A stretch of 64,000 bases of DNA from NCBI GenBank assembly GCA_015179125.1, contig WHVA01000118.1:186001-250000 (forward strand). Reading direction: 5' to 3'. Numbering within the stretch: the first letter of the stretch is position 1; every line of letters starts with the position of its first letter. Of this stretch, positions 34,206 through 46,263 are shown one piece after another. The position numbers and the translations under genes are program-made. A model generated the notes under the pieces. The model did not search any database, was not told the origin of the DNA, and worked only from the letters and a program-made list of their open reading frames with translations. This stretch comes from Gautieria morchelliformis. Taxonomy: Eukaryota; Basidiomycota; Agaricomycetes; Gomphales; Gomphaceae.

Positions 34206-36829
34206 GGGAGCGAGACTGTTCCATCACGACGCGTAAGTATCACTGAGGACCACCGCTGAGCCACAGGAGATTGGAGATTTGCTCCAGAGACGCAGCGAAG
34301 TCAACACCACCTAGGATAGTTTGTGCGACCTCAATCAGGACATCCCGGGAGCGAGACTGTTCCATCACGACGCGTAAGTATCGTTGAGGACCGCCGCTGA
34401 GCCACAGGAGATTGGAGATTTGCTCCAGAGACGCAGCGAAGTCAACACCACCTAGGATAGTTTGTGCGACCTCAATCAGGACATCCCAGGAGCGAGACTG
34501 TTCCATCACGACGCGTAAGTATCATTGAGGACCGCCGCTGAGCCACAGGAGATTGGAGATTTGCTCCAGAGACGCAGCGAAGTCAACACCACCTAGGATA
34601 GTTTGTGCGACCTCAATCAGGACATCCCGGGAGCGAGACTGTTCCAGCACGGCGCGTAAGTATCACCGAGGACCGCCGCTGAGCCACAGGAGATTGGAGA
34701 TTTGCTCCAGAGACGCAGCGCAGTCAACACCACCTAGGATAGTTTGTGCGACCTCAATCAGGACATCCCGGGAGCGAGACTGTTCCATCACGACGCGTAA
34801 GTATCATTGAGGACCGCCGCTGAGCCACAGGAGATTGGAGATTTGCTCCAGAGACGCAGCGAAGTCAACACCACCTAGGATAGTTTGTGCGACCTCAATC
34901 AGGACATCCCGGGAGCGAGACTGTTCCATCACGACGCGTAAGTATCATTGAGGACCGCCGCTGAGCCACAGGAGATTGGAGATTTGCTCCAGAGACGCAG
35001 CGAAGTCAACACCACCTAGGATAGTTTGTGCGACCTCAATCAGGACATCCCGGGAGCGAGACTGTTCCATCACGACGCGTAAGTATCATTGAGGACCGCC
35101 GCTGAGCCACAGGAGATTGGAGATTTGCTCCAGAGACGCAGCGAAGTCAACACCACCTAGGATAGTTTGTGCGACCTCAATCAGGACATCCCGGGAGCGA
35201 GACTGTTCCATCACGACGCGTAAGTATCATTGAGGACCGCCGCTGAGCCACAGGAGATTGGAGATTTGCTCCAGAGACGCAGCGCAGTCAACACCACCTA
35301 GGATAGTTTGTGCGACCTCAATCAGGACATCCCGGGAGCGAGACTGTTCCAGCACGGCGCGTAAGTATCACCGAGGACCGCCGCTGAGCCACAGGAGATT
35401 GGAGATTTGCTCCAGAGACGCAGCGCAGTCAACACCACCTAGGATAGTTTGTGCGACCTCAATCAGGACATCCCGGGAGCGAGACTGTTCCATCACGACG
35501 CGTAAGTATCATTGAGGACCGCCGCTGAGCCACAGGAGATTGGAGATTTGCTCCAGAGACGCAGCGAAGTCAACACCACCTAGGATAGTTTGTGCGACCT
35601 CAATCAGGACATCCCGGGAGCGAGACTGTTCCATCACGACGCGTAAGTATCATTGAGGACCGCCGCTGAGCCACAGGAGATTGGAGATTTGCTCCAGAGA
35701 CGCAGCGAAGTCAACACCACCTAGGATAGTTTGTGCGACCTCAATCAGGACATCCCGGGAGCGAGACTGTTCCATCACGACGCGTAAGTATCGTTGAGGA
35801 CCGCCGCTGAGCCACAGGAGATTGGAGATTTGCTCCAGAGACGCAGCGAAGTCAACACCACCTAGGATAGTTTGTGCGACCTCAATCAGGACATCCCGGG
35901 AGCGAGACTGTTCCATCACGACGCGTAAGTATCATTGAGGACCGCCGCTGAGCCACAGGAGATTGGAGATTTGCTCCAGAGACGCAGCGAAGTCAACACC
36001 ACCTAGGATAGTTTGTGCGACCTCAATCAGGACATCCCAGGAGCGAGACTGTTCCATCACGACGCGTAAGTATCATTGAGGACCGCCGCTGAGCCACAGG
36101 AGATTGGAGATTTGCTCCAGAGACGCAGCGAAGTCAACACCACCTAGGATAGTTTGTGCGACCTCAATCAGGACATCCCGGGAGCGAGACTGTTCCATCA
36201 CGACGCGTAAGTATCATTGAGGACCGCCGCTGAGCCACAGGAGATTGGAGATTTGCTCCAGAGACGCAGCGAAGTCAACACCACCTAGGATAGTTTGTGC
36301 GACCTCAATCAGGACATCCCGGGAGCGAGACTGTTCCATCACGACGCGTAAGTATCGTTGAGGACCGCCGCTGAGCCACAGGAGATTGGAGATTTGCTCC
36401 AGAGACGCAGCGAAGTCAACACCACCTAGGATAGTTTGTGCGACCTCAATCAGGACATCCCGGGAGCGAGACTGTTCCATCACGACGCGTAAGTATCATT
36501 GAGGACCGCCGCTGAGCCACAGGAGATTGGAGATTTGCTCCAGAGACGCAGCGAAGTCAACACCACCTAGGATAGTTTGTGCGACCTCAATCAGGACATC
36601 CCAGGAGCGAGACTGTTCCATCACGACGCGTAAGTATCATTGAGGACCGCCGCTGAGCCACAGGAGATTGGAGATTTGCTCCAGAGACGCAGCGCAGTCA
36701 ACACCACCTAGGATAGTTTGTGCGACCTCAATCAGGACATCCCAGGAGCGAGACTGTTCCAGCACGGCGCGTAAGTATCACCGAGGACCGCCGCTGAGCC
36801 ACAGGAGATTGGAGATTTGACTCCAGAGC
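34206..36829. repeat. Minisatellite: about 18.6 tandem copies of a 141-bp unit
   Basis: Period measured as exactly 141 bp (47 codons) from successive CTGAGCCACAGG anchors (34256, 34397, and so on). Units are nearly identical. On the minus strand each unit has an ATG and a 41-codon frame (MEQSRSRDVLIEVAQ ... LLWLSGGPQ) that ends in TGA in most units; in three (near 34380, 35790 and 36354) the TGA is CGA, which fuses neighbours into 47-residue repeats. On the plus strand each unit has the donor string GTAAGTAT and, 34 nt downstream of the donor start, a CACAG acceptor-like end. Variant units (AGCGCAGTC; CCAGCACGGCGCG) recur 705 bp (5 units) apart, showing higher-order duplication. No spacers, so not a CRISPR. 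It fills the gap between two divergent genes. Confidence 0.97.
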
Positions 36830-36897
36830 AACACGCACGTCTGCAACTATATTACGTAATCCTCCTGGTTGCACTAGTCACGTGCTTAACGCGAGCC

Positions 36898-39800
36898 ATG
36901 ACAGACAGCAAGGAGCATGGTCCCTCTTCTCCCTCAGGGTCTGATTCTGACAGAGAACCTAACTCTTGTGGCGCACGGGTATTTTGGGGTAATCTGAAAA
37001 CACCAGAAAAATCGCGATCTACCTTTGTGGACCCGCCTCAAACCGTTATCAGAACTCGGCCATCGATGCACACCCAGACGGCACAGGAATCTACTGGACT
37101 AACCACGCCTGTGGAGGACAACGGGCCCTCTCTAGGCATCCTTCAGATGGTGGAGAAAGGCGGTACGCTAGCAGCCATGCTATTGGTGGCATTCCGCATT
37201 GTCTGATGTGCGAGTTATCTAGATGAACATCTCGATCCAGATAGTCCCACCGTGAACGAGCTGGAACAAGATCAGGAGAAGCATCGTATATCGCCTTCTC
37301 ACCTCCAGCGTCCTTCCGACGATGATAATGCCGCCAGTAAGTCACCTCGCCACCGACCATATCCCCGGTGCTAGGAAACACTCATCTACCCATTACCTGA
37401 CCAAGTTTATGCATTTTCAGGCCTATCAGACCTGCAGACTATATCACACCAGCCTCTGACTACGAAAGTGCCCTCACCGGAGCTGGACTCAGAGAACGAA
37501 ATCGAACGAGAACCTGCATTGCAGCCGTCGTCTCCTATTGACGCTCTTTCACCTCTCGACCTTTATGCACAGGAGCCTTCGAATGCCAGCTATCAACACC
37601 CGCTAACAGCCCCCCACACAGCAGTAGCACCTGGTACAGAACCGCCCAGGACAACTGATCCACGTGGACCTCGAGCATCAGAGCTACCTGATCTTATTTC
37701 CTTTGATATGCCAACACCTCCACGAGATAATCTCCTGCAAGCCCAACACACATCACCGCACTCGTCAATGACACCCCCCAGCCAATTGTCCTCGTCGTCA
37801 TCGAGTGCAACTGTAGATGACCTACTCTCCCTCTCACCTACTCAATCGAAACCACCTTTGCTCCCATCCCGGGTATTTGAAGCTCAACATCATGATCTGG
37901 AACTGGGGGTGGTTGTTGCAACCTCCCCGGCTATCCCTGAACCCGAAGGCTCTCACCATGAGGAAATGCAGTCCTGTTCGTCTGAAAAAGACGTAATTAC
38001 AAACCAGCCCACCCTCCAGACAACCACTTCGTCGTCCCACCTTCTTTCAATGAATGATAACGATGCTTCACCCTCTCACCGGGATGTTACGACTGGTCAT
38101 AATCCCAGTGATTCATGTCCCGCCTGTCCCCCTCCTACAGAAGATGGACCAGCCACACCCCTCTTCAAGACGCTCAATGAGTTAGTAACTCACACGCCAA
38201 AGCAAATTATGAATTCCCTCCCATCGCCCTCCCGGGGGGAAACGCGAAAGCGTTCTCCAGCGAAGGCGAATGGCAAAGAGAAGGCAGCACAAGATGATGA
38301 CAATGGTACCAGCCAATCGACCAATAATACGTCCGGTGAAATTGTTGGGTCCCTGGGAAATGATACAGAGTGTGCAAGTGACATGGCTGCTAGAAAGGAG
38401 CGACGAGCCAAAGCGAAGCGTGAAGCTGAGCGCACTAGGCAACAGCTGTTGTCGCTAAGTCCCACGTCAGCTAACGTGTTAAGCCTACTCGCTTCACCCG
38501 ATCGCGCCAGTCCACCTAGGCCCTTTTCTTCAATTGGGCTTGATGAGCCGGCTTCAGACATTGCTATGGACTCCGATCTGCCTAACCGATCTAATCATAT
38601 AGGACCTGAGACTCCCCGAATGGATGTGGCTCGTCGGATTCCAATTTCCGCCTCCCCTCAGCGACGCTCAGAGGGATCCCCTCTACGTTTTATAGCACCT
38701 GGCCCGATAAACCTCAACGACCCAAGCCGTTCGCCTGCCCGGCGCGTTCTTGTACCCTTTGACGCTCGAACTCCGCACCCCCTCCCGCTTGACGACCCAA
38801 ATCGCACTCCCGCCCGTCGGGTGGCCATTCCACCGTCTCCTACAATGCCAGCCGAACTCTCGGAACCACCTGCCCCCCGAATACGAATCGACAAGTCTTC
38901 CCCAGTCCACCATGCCATGCCATCCCCTGCGAAGTCATCAACACAGCCTACATTATTGGCTTCAGCTACCCTATTGCCAACAAATAATGTGTCTAGCCTG
39001 TTACCTTTCCCTATACGACAAAATGGGGCGGGGAGCAGCACGACTGTGATGACTTCTGTCCGACATCCACAGCCGAACACTGATTCTGCGACTACAAAAC
39101 CTTCAGAGTCGAAATTGCGACAGCCTTCCTCGACCTCTACAAGCAGAATCGCCAGAATCGCCGCCAAGCCATACTCACATCCTGCTCAAGGGCTGTCAAA
39201 GTTGCTTGTAACGTCGTCTTCTCTTGTTCCACCCTTGATTGCTGGTACAAGCTCCATATCCACAACCAATGGGGCAGGTCCTAGACCCCATCCATTACCA
39301 GCGAATCCAGCGGTTCGTCGTTTGCTTATCGGTTTCTTTGAACTATATTGATTTGAACATAGCCTTCACGTATCCCTTCTCCTTCCAAACCATTCGTTAA
39401 ACCCACGATAGCAGAATCGTCAACGGCACCTGCGTCCGCCTCTGCTGGCGTGAATAGCGCAGAGGACAAAACTTGCTCAATGGCTATCTACAAGCGGAAA
39501 CGCCAAAGAATGATCTCCGAGGATGATCTGGATGAGCCACCTGCGAAACGACCCGTGGTTATGGTGCGCCCCGTGATCAAGGGGATGTACAATAAGGCTT
39601 CCACAAACCCTGAAGCTGCTGAACCAACGATGGTTCAGAGAGACGCTAGTCCTATACGCCCTCTTCGCATCCCGGGTCCCATTCAGGTCAGGCCCGTAAT
39701 ACCCGGAACGTTGCGCCATTTTGAGACGACGAGGAGCTCATCTCGCGATTTGTTCAACGACGCAGAACAAAATAATAAGTCAGACACCCGTACTATTGCA

Positions 39801-40902
39801 GCCGAGCCATCTGGTGAAGTCATGGACCAGGAGTCGAGGGAAGAGAGCCCATTGGTGGATACAGACACCGGATCCACTGTCACCACACCCTCTCGCGAAC
39901 CAACATTGGAGGATCTACCCGTTTTATCAGCCCCTCGCTCAGCAACCCCTGTGCCGACTGAATCGGGCCCCGAACTCAGGAGAACCACCCGGGTCCGAAA
40001 ACCTTCTGGACCCGATGCTTTGGGAATGCCCAGCGCCTCTACAACAGCATGCAAACGCAAGCCCGTGCCGCTCGTTCGTACAACAAGTATGATACAACAT
40101 AATGGGTCGTTGTCGTTCAAGAGTTCCTCCAGATCGACCACCCGCACTGGAGCCCCCCATGGGGGACTTCCTATCAATCCTAGGCAGTTGCAAGCACTCA
40201 CCGACGCCAATACATTACGCAATCAGGTTTACTTCGCAGACCTACAACGGAAGGTTGTACGGCGAAATGGTCCCCGCCCTGCCAGTCCCACGACCAAGAT
40301 CAGGACCATTCATGAGAAGTCGAAAGAAGAACGTTCCAAGGAGCGAGAGGCAAGGGCGGAGAGAAGGCGTCGGCGAGACCTAGGGAGCAATGTCAGCGCC
40401 AGCAGTGAAGCCGACTACATGGATATCCCTTCTTCGCCCACACCAGATACGACGCCGCCACTCGAAAGCGGCCCCCCCACAAAGCATGCCAGAGGCCCTG
40501 GAGATGAGGAGGATTACGAAACACCAGTACGATCCCCAAGCCCAACCGAGTGGATGCGAACAAAGTGGCCAAGACCGTTAAATGGGACCGGGGACTTGCT
40601 CGGACAATATCTGATTGGGCCGCTGAGGCCGATGAAGCACGTGAGAGGGCGAAAGCTGAAGCTATTCGAAAAGGATGCCTCGCTCGTGATCCTACGGTAT
40701 GCATTCCATGTACCTTGTACTGGTTAAGTCATTTTAATCACATTCGGTGCCATAACAGACTCTTCATCTTGATCCTCTAGGGAACGTCCCAAATGCGAAC
40801 GTCCCATTAGAGGATCTAGGGCATGAGCGTGTTATCGTGACGCGCTTTGTCTACGACGATGATGTCGAGATCTCCCGGACAGTCAAGAAGAAGAAGACAT
40901 GA
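36898..40902 (+). CDS. Large disordered Ser/Pro-rich protein with conserved termini; apparent 1-base frameshift
   Basis: Five exons (36898-37162, 37223-37336, 37421-39312, 39363-40696, 40759-40902) encode about 1,249 residues if one C is added in the C4 run near 40533-40536; with it every exon phase closes. Two short segments look conserved and ordered: an N-terminal ARVFWGNLKTPEKSRS, and a C-terminal KTVKWDRGL...GCLARDPT-TLHLDPLGNVPNANVPLEDLGHERVIVTRFVYDDDVE ending in a KKKK tail. Between them lie hundreds of Ser/Pro/Thr residues with many SP/TP sites, repeated SPARRVLVPFD / TPARRVAIPPSP motifs, basic clusters (KAKREAERTRQQ, REARAERRRRRD) and acidic patches. It looks nuclear and phospho-regulated. 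I do not recognise a named family. The first exon starts 68 bp beyond the 141-bp repeat. Confidence 0.78.
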
Positions 40903-41091
40903 CTACTTACTGTTCGAGCTAATTATTGTCTAGATTGCTTTATTTCTTATTACACTTGCAGACTGCAGTGCTGTGCCTTACATTATACCTCATTGATTGA
41001 TACCGATTTCTCATGCAGTGCAAGAATAACTTGCATGGCCGCTCGGGTTACATATGAACAGGCAAACTCTACTGAAACTTATGTACGCTTC

Positions 41092-42306
41092 CTAGAGTTT
41101 GGGAGCGCGATAGTTCAGGGTGGCCGAGGCTTGATTGGTTGGCAGCACGAGTACTTCAGCGATATTGACGTGGGGTGGACGCGACGCAGCCCAAACAATC
41201 TCCTCGGCAATATCATCGCCACTCACTACAGCACTATTTAGACTGCTTCGTATATTTGCCAGACAATGACTCACAGGGCGTTAATCCCTCATACACCTTG
41301 TCGGCGGCGGCTTTATCTCCTCGGAAGCGGACAACCGAGAATTCTGAAGTTAATCATTGTGGCGGGAGCATGACGTTCAATTGCAAATGATCATACCAGT
41401 CTCAACCATCCCTGTCACATTTTGCAGGGATCATCAGCATGGAGCTGACTCTCACTCAACACCGTAAATATGACTGACCAGGGGAAATCTGGGTCACGCG
41501 TATAGGTGTTGCCACCAGTTCACGACGAAGTGTACCGTTAAATGCATCAACCCTATCAAGAAAGTAAATATAAAAGAGGAACAAAATAGGGAACAAGTGG
41601 AGCTCACGCATGCTTCGTGGCACAGTAAATAGATCCCCCTGGATAAGGCTCTATCCCGGCAATAGAGCCCAGATTGATAATATGACCTGCATTACGCTCC
41701 TTGAAATCTGGAGGCATACGGGTGAGTGAATAAAAGCGGGAGGTCTGATAAACTCACGTTTGACCAAGAGTTGACTCATGGCGATTAGGCCGAAAACATT
41801 AGTAGAAAACATCGCATCAACGTCCTCATCTGAAACGTCTCCGATACGTTCCATGCCTAATACGAAACCGGCATTGTTCACTGTCAAAAAAGTAGTATGG
41901 ATCAGGTCATTTGCCGTTAGAATAGACGAGCCGTGCCTACCGAGGATGTCAACATTGCGAAGTGACGCCGGAATTTGGTCCCACAGATTCTTGATTGCTG
42001 GTCGATTGCCTACGTCAAGGGCAACGGTAGCAAACTGTCCCCCGGATGTCGACCCTCCTTGCTGATGAGCAGCAACGCATGCTTCCTTCACCGCTGCGAG
42101 GGCCTCGACTCGTCGGGCAATAAGGACCACATTGGACCCCGCCTTGGCGAAGAGAACGGCGGTAGCCTACGAAACCACATGAAGAGCTTGTAATGAATAG
42201 CACGTTGTATTCAAATATTACTGGTTCACACCTTTCCGATACCAGCACTGGCACCAGTCAGTAGAACGGTCTTTCCGGCCAAACGTGAGCTGTTGAAAAG
42301 CGACAT
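41092..42306 (-). CDS. Short-chain dehydrogenase/reductase, YMR226C/YdfG-like
   Basis: Classical SDR, probably NADP-dependent acting on 3-hydroxy acids such as serine or allo-threonine. It starts [25 protein letters not shown] at 42306 with the TGxxxGIG cofactor motif, then [11 protein letters not shown], a NNAGFVLG motif, [27 protein letters not shown] (catalytic Ser), IYCATKHAV (YxxxK), [22 protein letters not shown], and the tail [38 protein letters not shown] and the ADKVYEGL segment are hallmarks of the YMR226C group. Several short introns; about 275 residues, as expected. The catalytic Asn-Ser-Tyr-Lys set is present. Divergent from the SET-domain gene with 205 bp between starts; convergent with the disordered-protein gene. 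Confidence 0.92.
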
Positions 42307-42511
42307 GCTAAGCAACAACGTAAATGCGCTGGAAGCGTGGTGAGAGGGTGCAGTAGTAACTATACCTGCGAAACGAGCGTTGAAATGAGCTCGCTATCTG
42401 TCGAGTATGCAGAAGAGTCCTAAAGAGCATCCAACTTCCCACCAATCGTGACCGTTGAGTCAGACTGAGCGGCCCGTTACGGCAAGCTCAACGTCTTATC
42501 TGTATGCCAGG
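42307..42511. promoter_or_regulatory. Divergent promoter region, SDR / SET-domain genes
   Basis: 205 bp between two start codons facing away from each other. Inferred from position; no specific binding motif identified. Confidence 0.5.
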
Positions 42512-44172
42512 ATGGAAGCTGAAGCTGAAGATCCTGCTTGGGAGAACCTTCTGTCCTGGTTACAATCGAAGAATCCCCGAACAAAGGACGAGCTACTCGT
42601 TCGTAGCAAGTGGATCCCAGGTTGGCCTCTCCACTATTAGCTTCTTGTTTTGCTGCTACGACCAATCCAACATATCTAATAGGGGCAGGTAGAGGGTTAT
42701 TCACGATAAAAGATGTTCCTGTATGTCTAAGTGGCTTCTGTGCTGTTGTATCATGACGATTATCGTCCTCAGCCCAATACACCACTGTTCACTGTTCCCG
42801 AGACAGCCCACTTGAACCTCAACTCGCTTTCACCTCTGTATGGCCCCTCAATCACTTCGCGTCTAACTGCAATACAGCTCATATCGATGCACCTTTTTCT
42901 GCACCGGCCTGGCCAAGGAGACCTCCAAACCAGCACTGACGCTGATTTTGGCCCATATATTTCGATCCTCCCCGAATGCTTTGATGGGCATCCACTTTCT
43001 TGGTTGATATCTTCTTCACGCGGAGACCCCCAAGATGTAGCCTTTCTCCTTGACTGTTTGCCTCCTGCTACGCAAAAGGCCTTGGATGTGATGGCTATCC
43101 GGTTTTGGAAGGACTGGAACGTGGTGTCGCAAATCTTGGTGAATATCTTCCAAAGCACCTTAATAAATCATGATACAATCAGAGCTGTCCAGCGGCAAGC
43201 AACTTCCCTGGCAACGTCTGGACGTCACCACACAACACCACTGATCCCATCCGTGACAGAAGAGCACGTTGAGACTTATCTCTGGGCCTGGCTCAATGGT
43301 TTGTAGCATGATTTATGTGCAATAAGTTTGACTGGAGCACATCTAATCACAGTCAACACTCGTTGTGTCTATCACCGCGTTTCCCCCTCCCCGTCTCATC
43401 CAGATAATCTCACACTTTGTCCCCTTCTTGACCTAGCCAATCACACATCATCTTCAGCACATGCATCGCCCAGAACGCCGATTCCCACCTTTTATTCCCC
43501 CTCAACCTCCCAATTGAATAAAGGAGATGAAGTTTACCTAAGATATGGGCCTCACTCAAATGTTACGCTGTTCACAGAGTACGGTTTTGTGGAGGAAAAT
43601 CCATCAAATGGAGGACAACTGGATGTTTCGGACATCTTAGAACTGCTCTTTCGCAAAAAGGGTCCCCTTGGTGCATGGATGAAGACCGCCCTGGAGGCTA
43701 CAAACTACTGGGGGTACGGATATTTCCTTGATATGCACTCTTCCATACCCATTCTATGAATAGGAATTGGACCCTACATGATACACCTGGACCTGCCCAT
43801 CCATCTTATCGACTGTTACCTGCCTTAAGGCTCCTGCAATTATCACCCCAACTCTCCCCGGGCACATCATCCAACGATCCGACATACGACTCCCCAGAGC
43901 TGAAAGTATGGCACGAGACAATCCTCGGAGAGAAAGACTTTGTATCTTCTGACAATGAGAGAACGGTCTGGCAGCAGCTTTTGGAGATTTGCGAGATAGT
44001 TGCAAAACGCAGTGAAGAAGGATTAGATCGACTACAGCAAGCCTGTCGCGGAAAGGATCTGGACGGTTGGAGGGCGTACGCTGTCAAAGCTATCAGAATT
44101 CTTTGGCTTGAAGAAAGGAGGGTTTCAATTGCATTAATGCAGAGTATTGAGAGCGGGCAAGCTGTAGATTAA
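42512..44172 (+). CDS. SET-domain protein lysine methyltransferase (SETD/RLSMT type)
   Basis: Five exons (42512-42620, 42683-42720, 42773-43298, 43353-43713, 43764-44172) sum to 1,443 nt, 480 residues, with all phases consistent. The N-terminal GAGRGLFTIKDVP is the SET-I cofactor loop; the core then has a long insert typical of the Rubisco-methyltransferase-like group, then PLLDLANHTSSS (the NH motif that closes over S-adenosylmethionine) and KGDEVYLRYGPHSN with the catalytic Tyr region, plus LFTEYGFVEENP. The C-terminal half is helical, matching the substrate-binding domain (WKVWHETIL-type segment, QLLEICEIV, AVKAIRILWLEERRV). Substrate unknown; related fungal enzymes modify ribosomal or translation proteins. 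Exon 2 is only 38 nt. Convergent with the coiled-coil gene. Confidence 0.85.
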
Positions 44173-44309
44173 CATTGTCAAAGAATAACAGTAACCAGAC
44201 ACTGCTGACGAGGAGGAAGTCCTAAGATGCCCGTTCTAGCAGGTAATTATTTGAATACACATCAGTGACCGGTTAGAAGTGTGCTCCATGTTAGAGCTAA
44301 GGGGCTTCC

Positions 44310-45771
44310 CTACTTAGCCTCCATCTCTACACTTTCTTCTAAACCATTTCTCGAATTGATCAGATTAATGTTCCTCAATTCCTCCTCAAGCGCATTTAGC
44401 CGCATTTCCCAGTATTTGTTTACCTGCTTCTGATTCTCAAGGGCCGGGGATAGGAAAGTCAAAATGTCACTTTGCAGCGTTCGCCTGATGTGAGGGAAAA
44501 GGTCTGAGGTGAATTGAGGAGATATACCCTGAGGGGGGCTGGACGGAAGTGATTGCGTCCCATTCCTGACTGCCGCCTGGTTAGTGTTAGAGTAATTCGC
44601 CTGTCGCAACTACGTGGGACAAGTGTGAAAAATTCCCCTTAGTAGAGACGTCCTGAACGTTGCTTACTGTGTGATTCTGCTCAGTCAAAGATCTGATCCT
44701 ATCACCTTGCTCATCGAGTTGTTGCTGCATTTTGGCAACGATGTCTCTCAGATTAAGGTGGGCGGCACCATCTGCGCACTCCGTATCGTCTTCTGCGCTT
44801 TCTGAGGAGACACGACGGCGTTTACGCCGCCCCCATCCATTGTCCGATAGCCCAATTGGGGGATTAACGGGTTCCTCTTCCCCCTTAAAGGTGCTGTTTG
44901 TGTCGCTGGTGTTCTTCGCTGTGTTTAAGCGTTGATCCGAACCACCTACCGTCAAGGAGTCACATGTACGTGAGGGCGGTGGATTATTCGGACTACTCGA
45001 GTCGGGTTTTTTAGGGAATGAGTCCATGAGCTTGCGAGCCTCTTTACGCAGGAATTCCGTGCTAGCTTCGAGTTCGCTATTGAATTGACGGCAGACGGCT
45101 CGGAGGAAGACTTTGAACACATCGTCCCATAAATCAGAAAGCTGTCTCGTATCTTCATCAAGTATTTCCTCGAGCTCATGTCGGCTCTTAGTTATTGCGT
45201 CCAGCGTGGGATTCTACGCCAACCAAATGACTTATTTGGCCTTCTTCGATACTAGAATAAGAAGCCTACCACCGCTGCCGCACTCGCCATGCTGACTTTG
45301 CTAAGTGAATGGGATAATTCTTGAAAAGTCGCGAGTTTATCAATAGCTTGATCGAGCTTCTCTTTATCTTGAGTAATCTTTGCTTGGAGTCTGTATGTAG
45401 AGGGAATAGGACAGGATGAGGGGGTGACAAATGCTCAAATGCTTCACAAACTTTGCGATGTCACTGCAGTAAGGGTATGTCCATCAGTTTTGAGGACGAG
45501 TAATATGCACTTTCAGGAAGGCCTCACTGGAAAGTGTTGACGATGGAGAAGACAGGCTGCCTGTTGTTAGATGTATGCGTATCTTCTCTACAAGTGTGTG
45601 GAGTGGAGATTCCGCGGACAATGTCCGTAATGGATGCTGTAGCATTGCTCCTGGACATACTTGCCTTCTGCTACCTTTTCTATTCAGCATCGTCGCCGCG
45701 GCCTCAAAGTATGACATACCGGTTGGGGGTTTGAGCGATCTGAACTTTTTAACGCGCGCAAACGAGGCCAA
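44310..45771 (-). CDS. Hypothetical coiled-coil protein; 5' exon structure uncertain
   Basis: A series of helical segments on the minus strand reads as one gene: DKEKLDQAIDKLATFQELSHSLSKV (about 45300-45390), SRHELEEILDEDTRQLSDLWDDVFKVFL and FNSELEASTEFLRKEARKLMDSF (45020-45200), a linker with WGRRKRRRVSSES (nuclear localisation-like), KMQQQLDEQGDRIRSLTEQNHTV, and a final PHIRRTLQSDILTFLSPALENQKQ with WEMRLNALEEELRN, stopping at 44310-44312. A candidate start, MASFARVKKFRSLKPP, is at 45771, but the joins between it and the first helix are not in phase by any simple splice I could find. Size about 370-400 residues. It looks like a structural or nuclear coiled-coil protein; no family assigned. 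Confidence 0.55.
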
Positions 45772-46263
45772 TATTCCGAAGACTGGTCCCGCTCGTCAGG
45801 CTGTCTTTTACTGATTTCAGGAACAGGATCCCCCCCAGGCCAGCCTTGACAACGAGACGGGTCATTACAGAGCTTCACGTAAAAAAACACACAGACCTTT
45901 GTCCCCCGGGTGGAGAAACGTACATCGACGCCCAGCAGCGCAGTATGGAGGTATAGCCTTTCCATCATCAGCGTAGTATCGACACCTGACCACTGAGCAA
46001 CTTGTAAGCACAAAACAGCTGTCGCAAGAGGAACAAATGTATACCTTTGAAGGGGGACATAGCAGGTACTTGGTATGAAGAACAGACTCAAACGGAAATT
46101 GAGTGGGATTACAACGTGGACGAATATGGTACACATATAAATCAATTTGTACAACGCGTCCACAACGCGTCCACACCAGCCGTTCGCACACGCTGGATAA
46201 GGCGGTTTCGTAACCATTGTCGATTGATGATACCTTAGTGATGATAATGACATTTGAGCAGGA
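45772..46263. other. Intergenic, about 490 bp
   Basis: Lies between the coiled-coil gene start and the PNG1 stop. Open frames here have no coding character. Nothing recognised. Confidence 0.4.

Noticed and set aside
34206..36829. CRISPR-like regular repeat
   Set aside because: Units are directly contiguous with no spacers, and the host is a eukaryote.
38658..39167. 169-codon frame antisense to the disordered protein
   Set aside because: Gly/Arg mirror of Pro/Ala/Ser codons.
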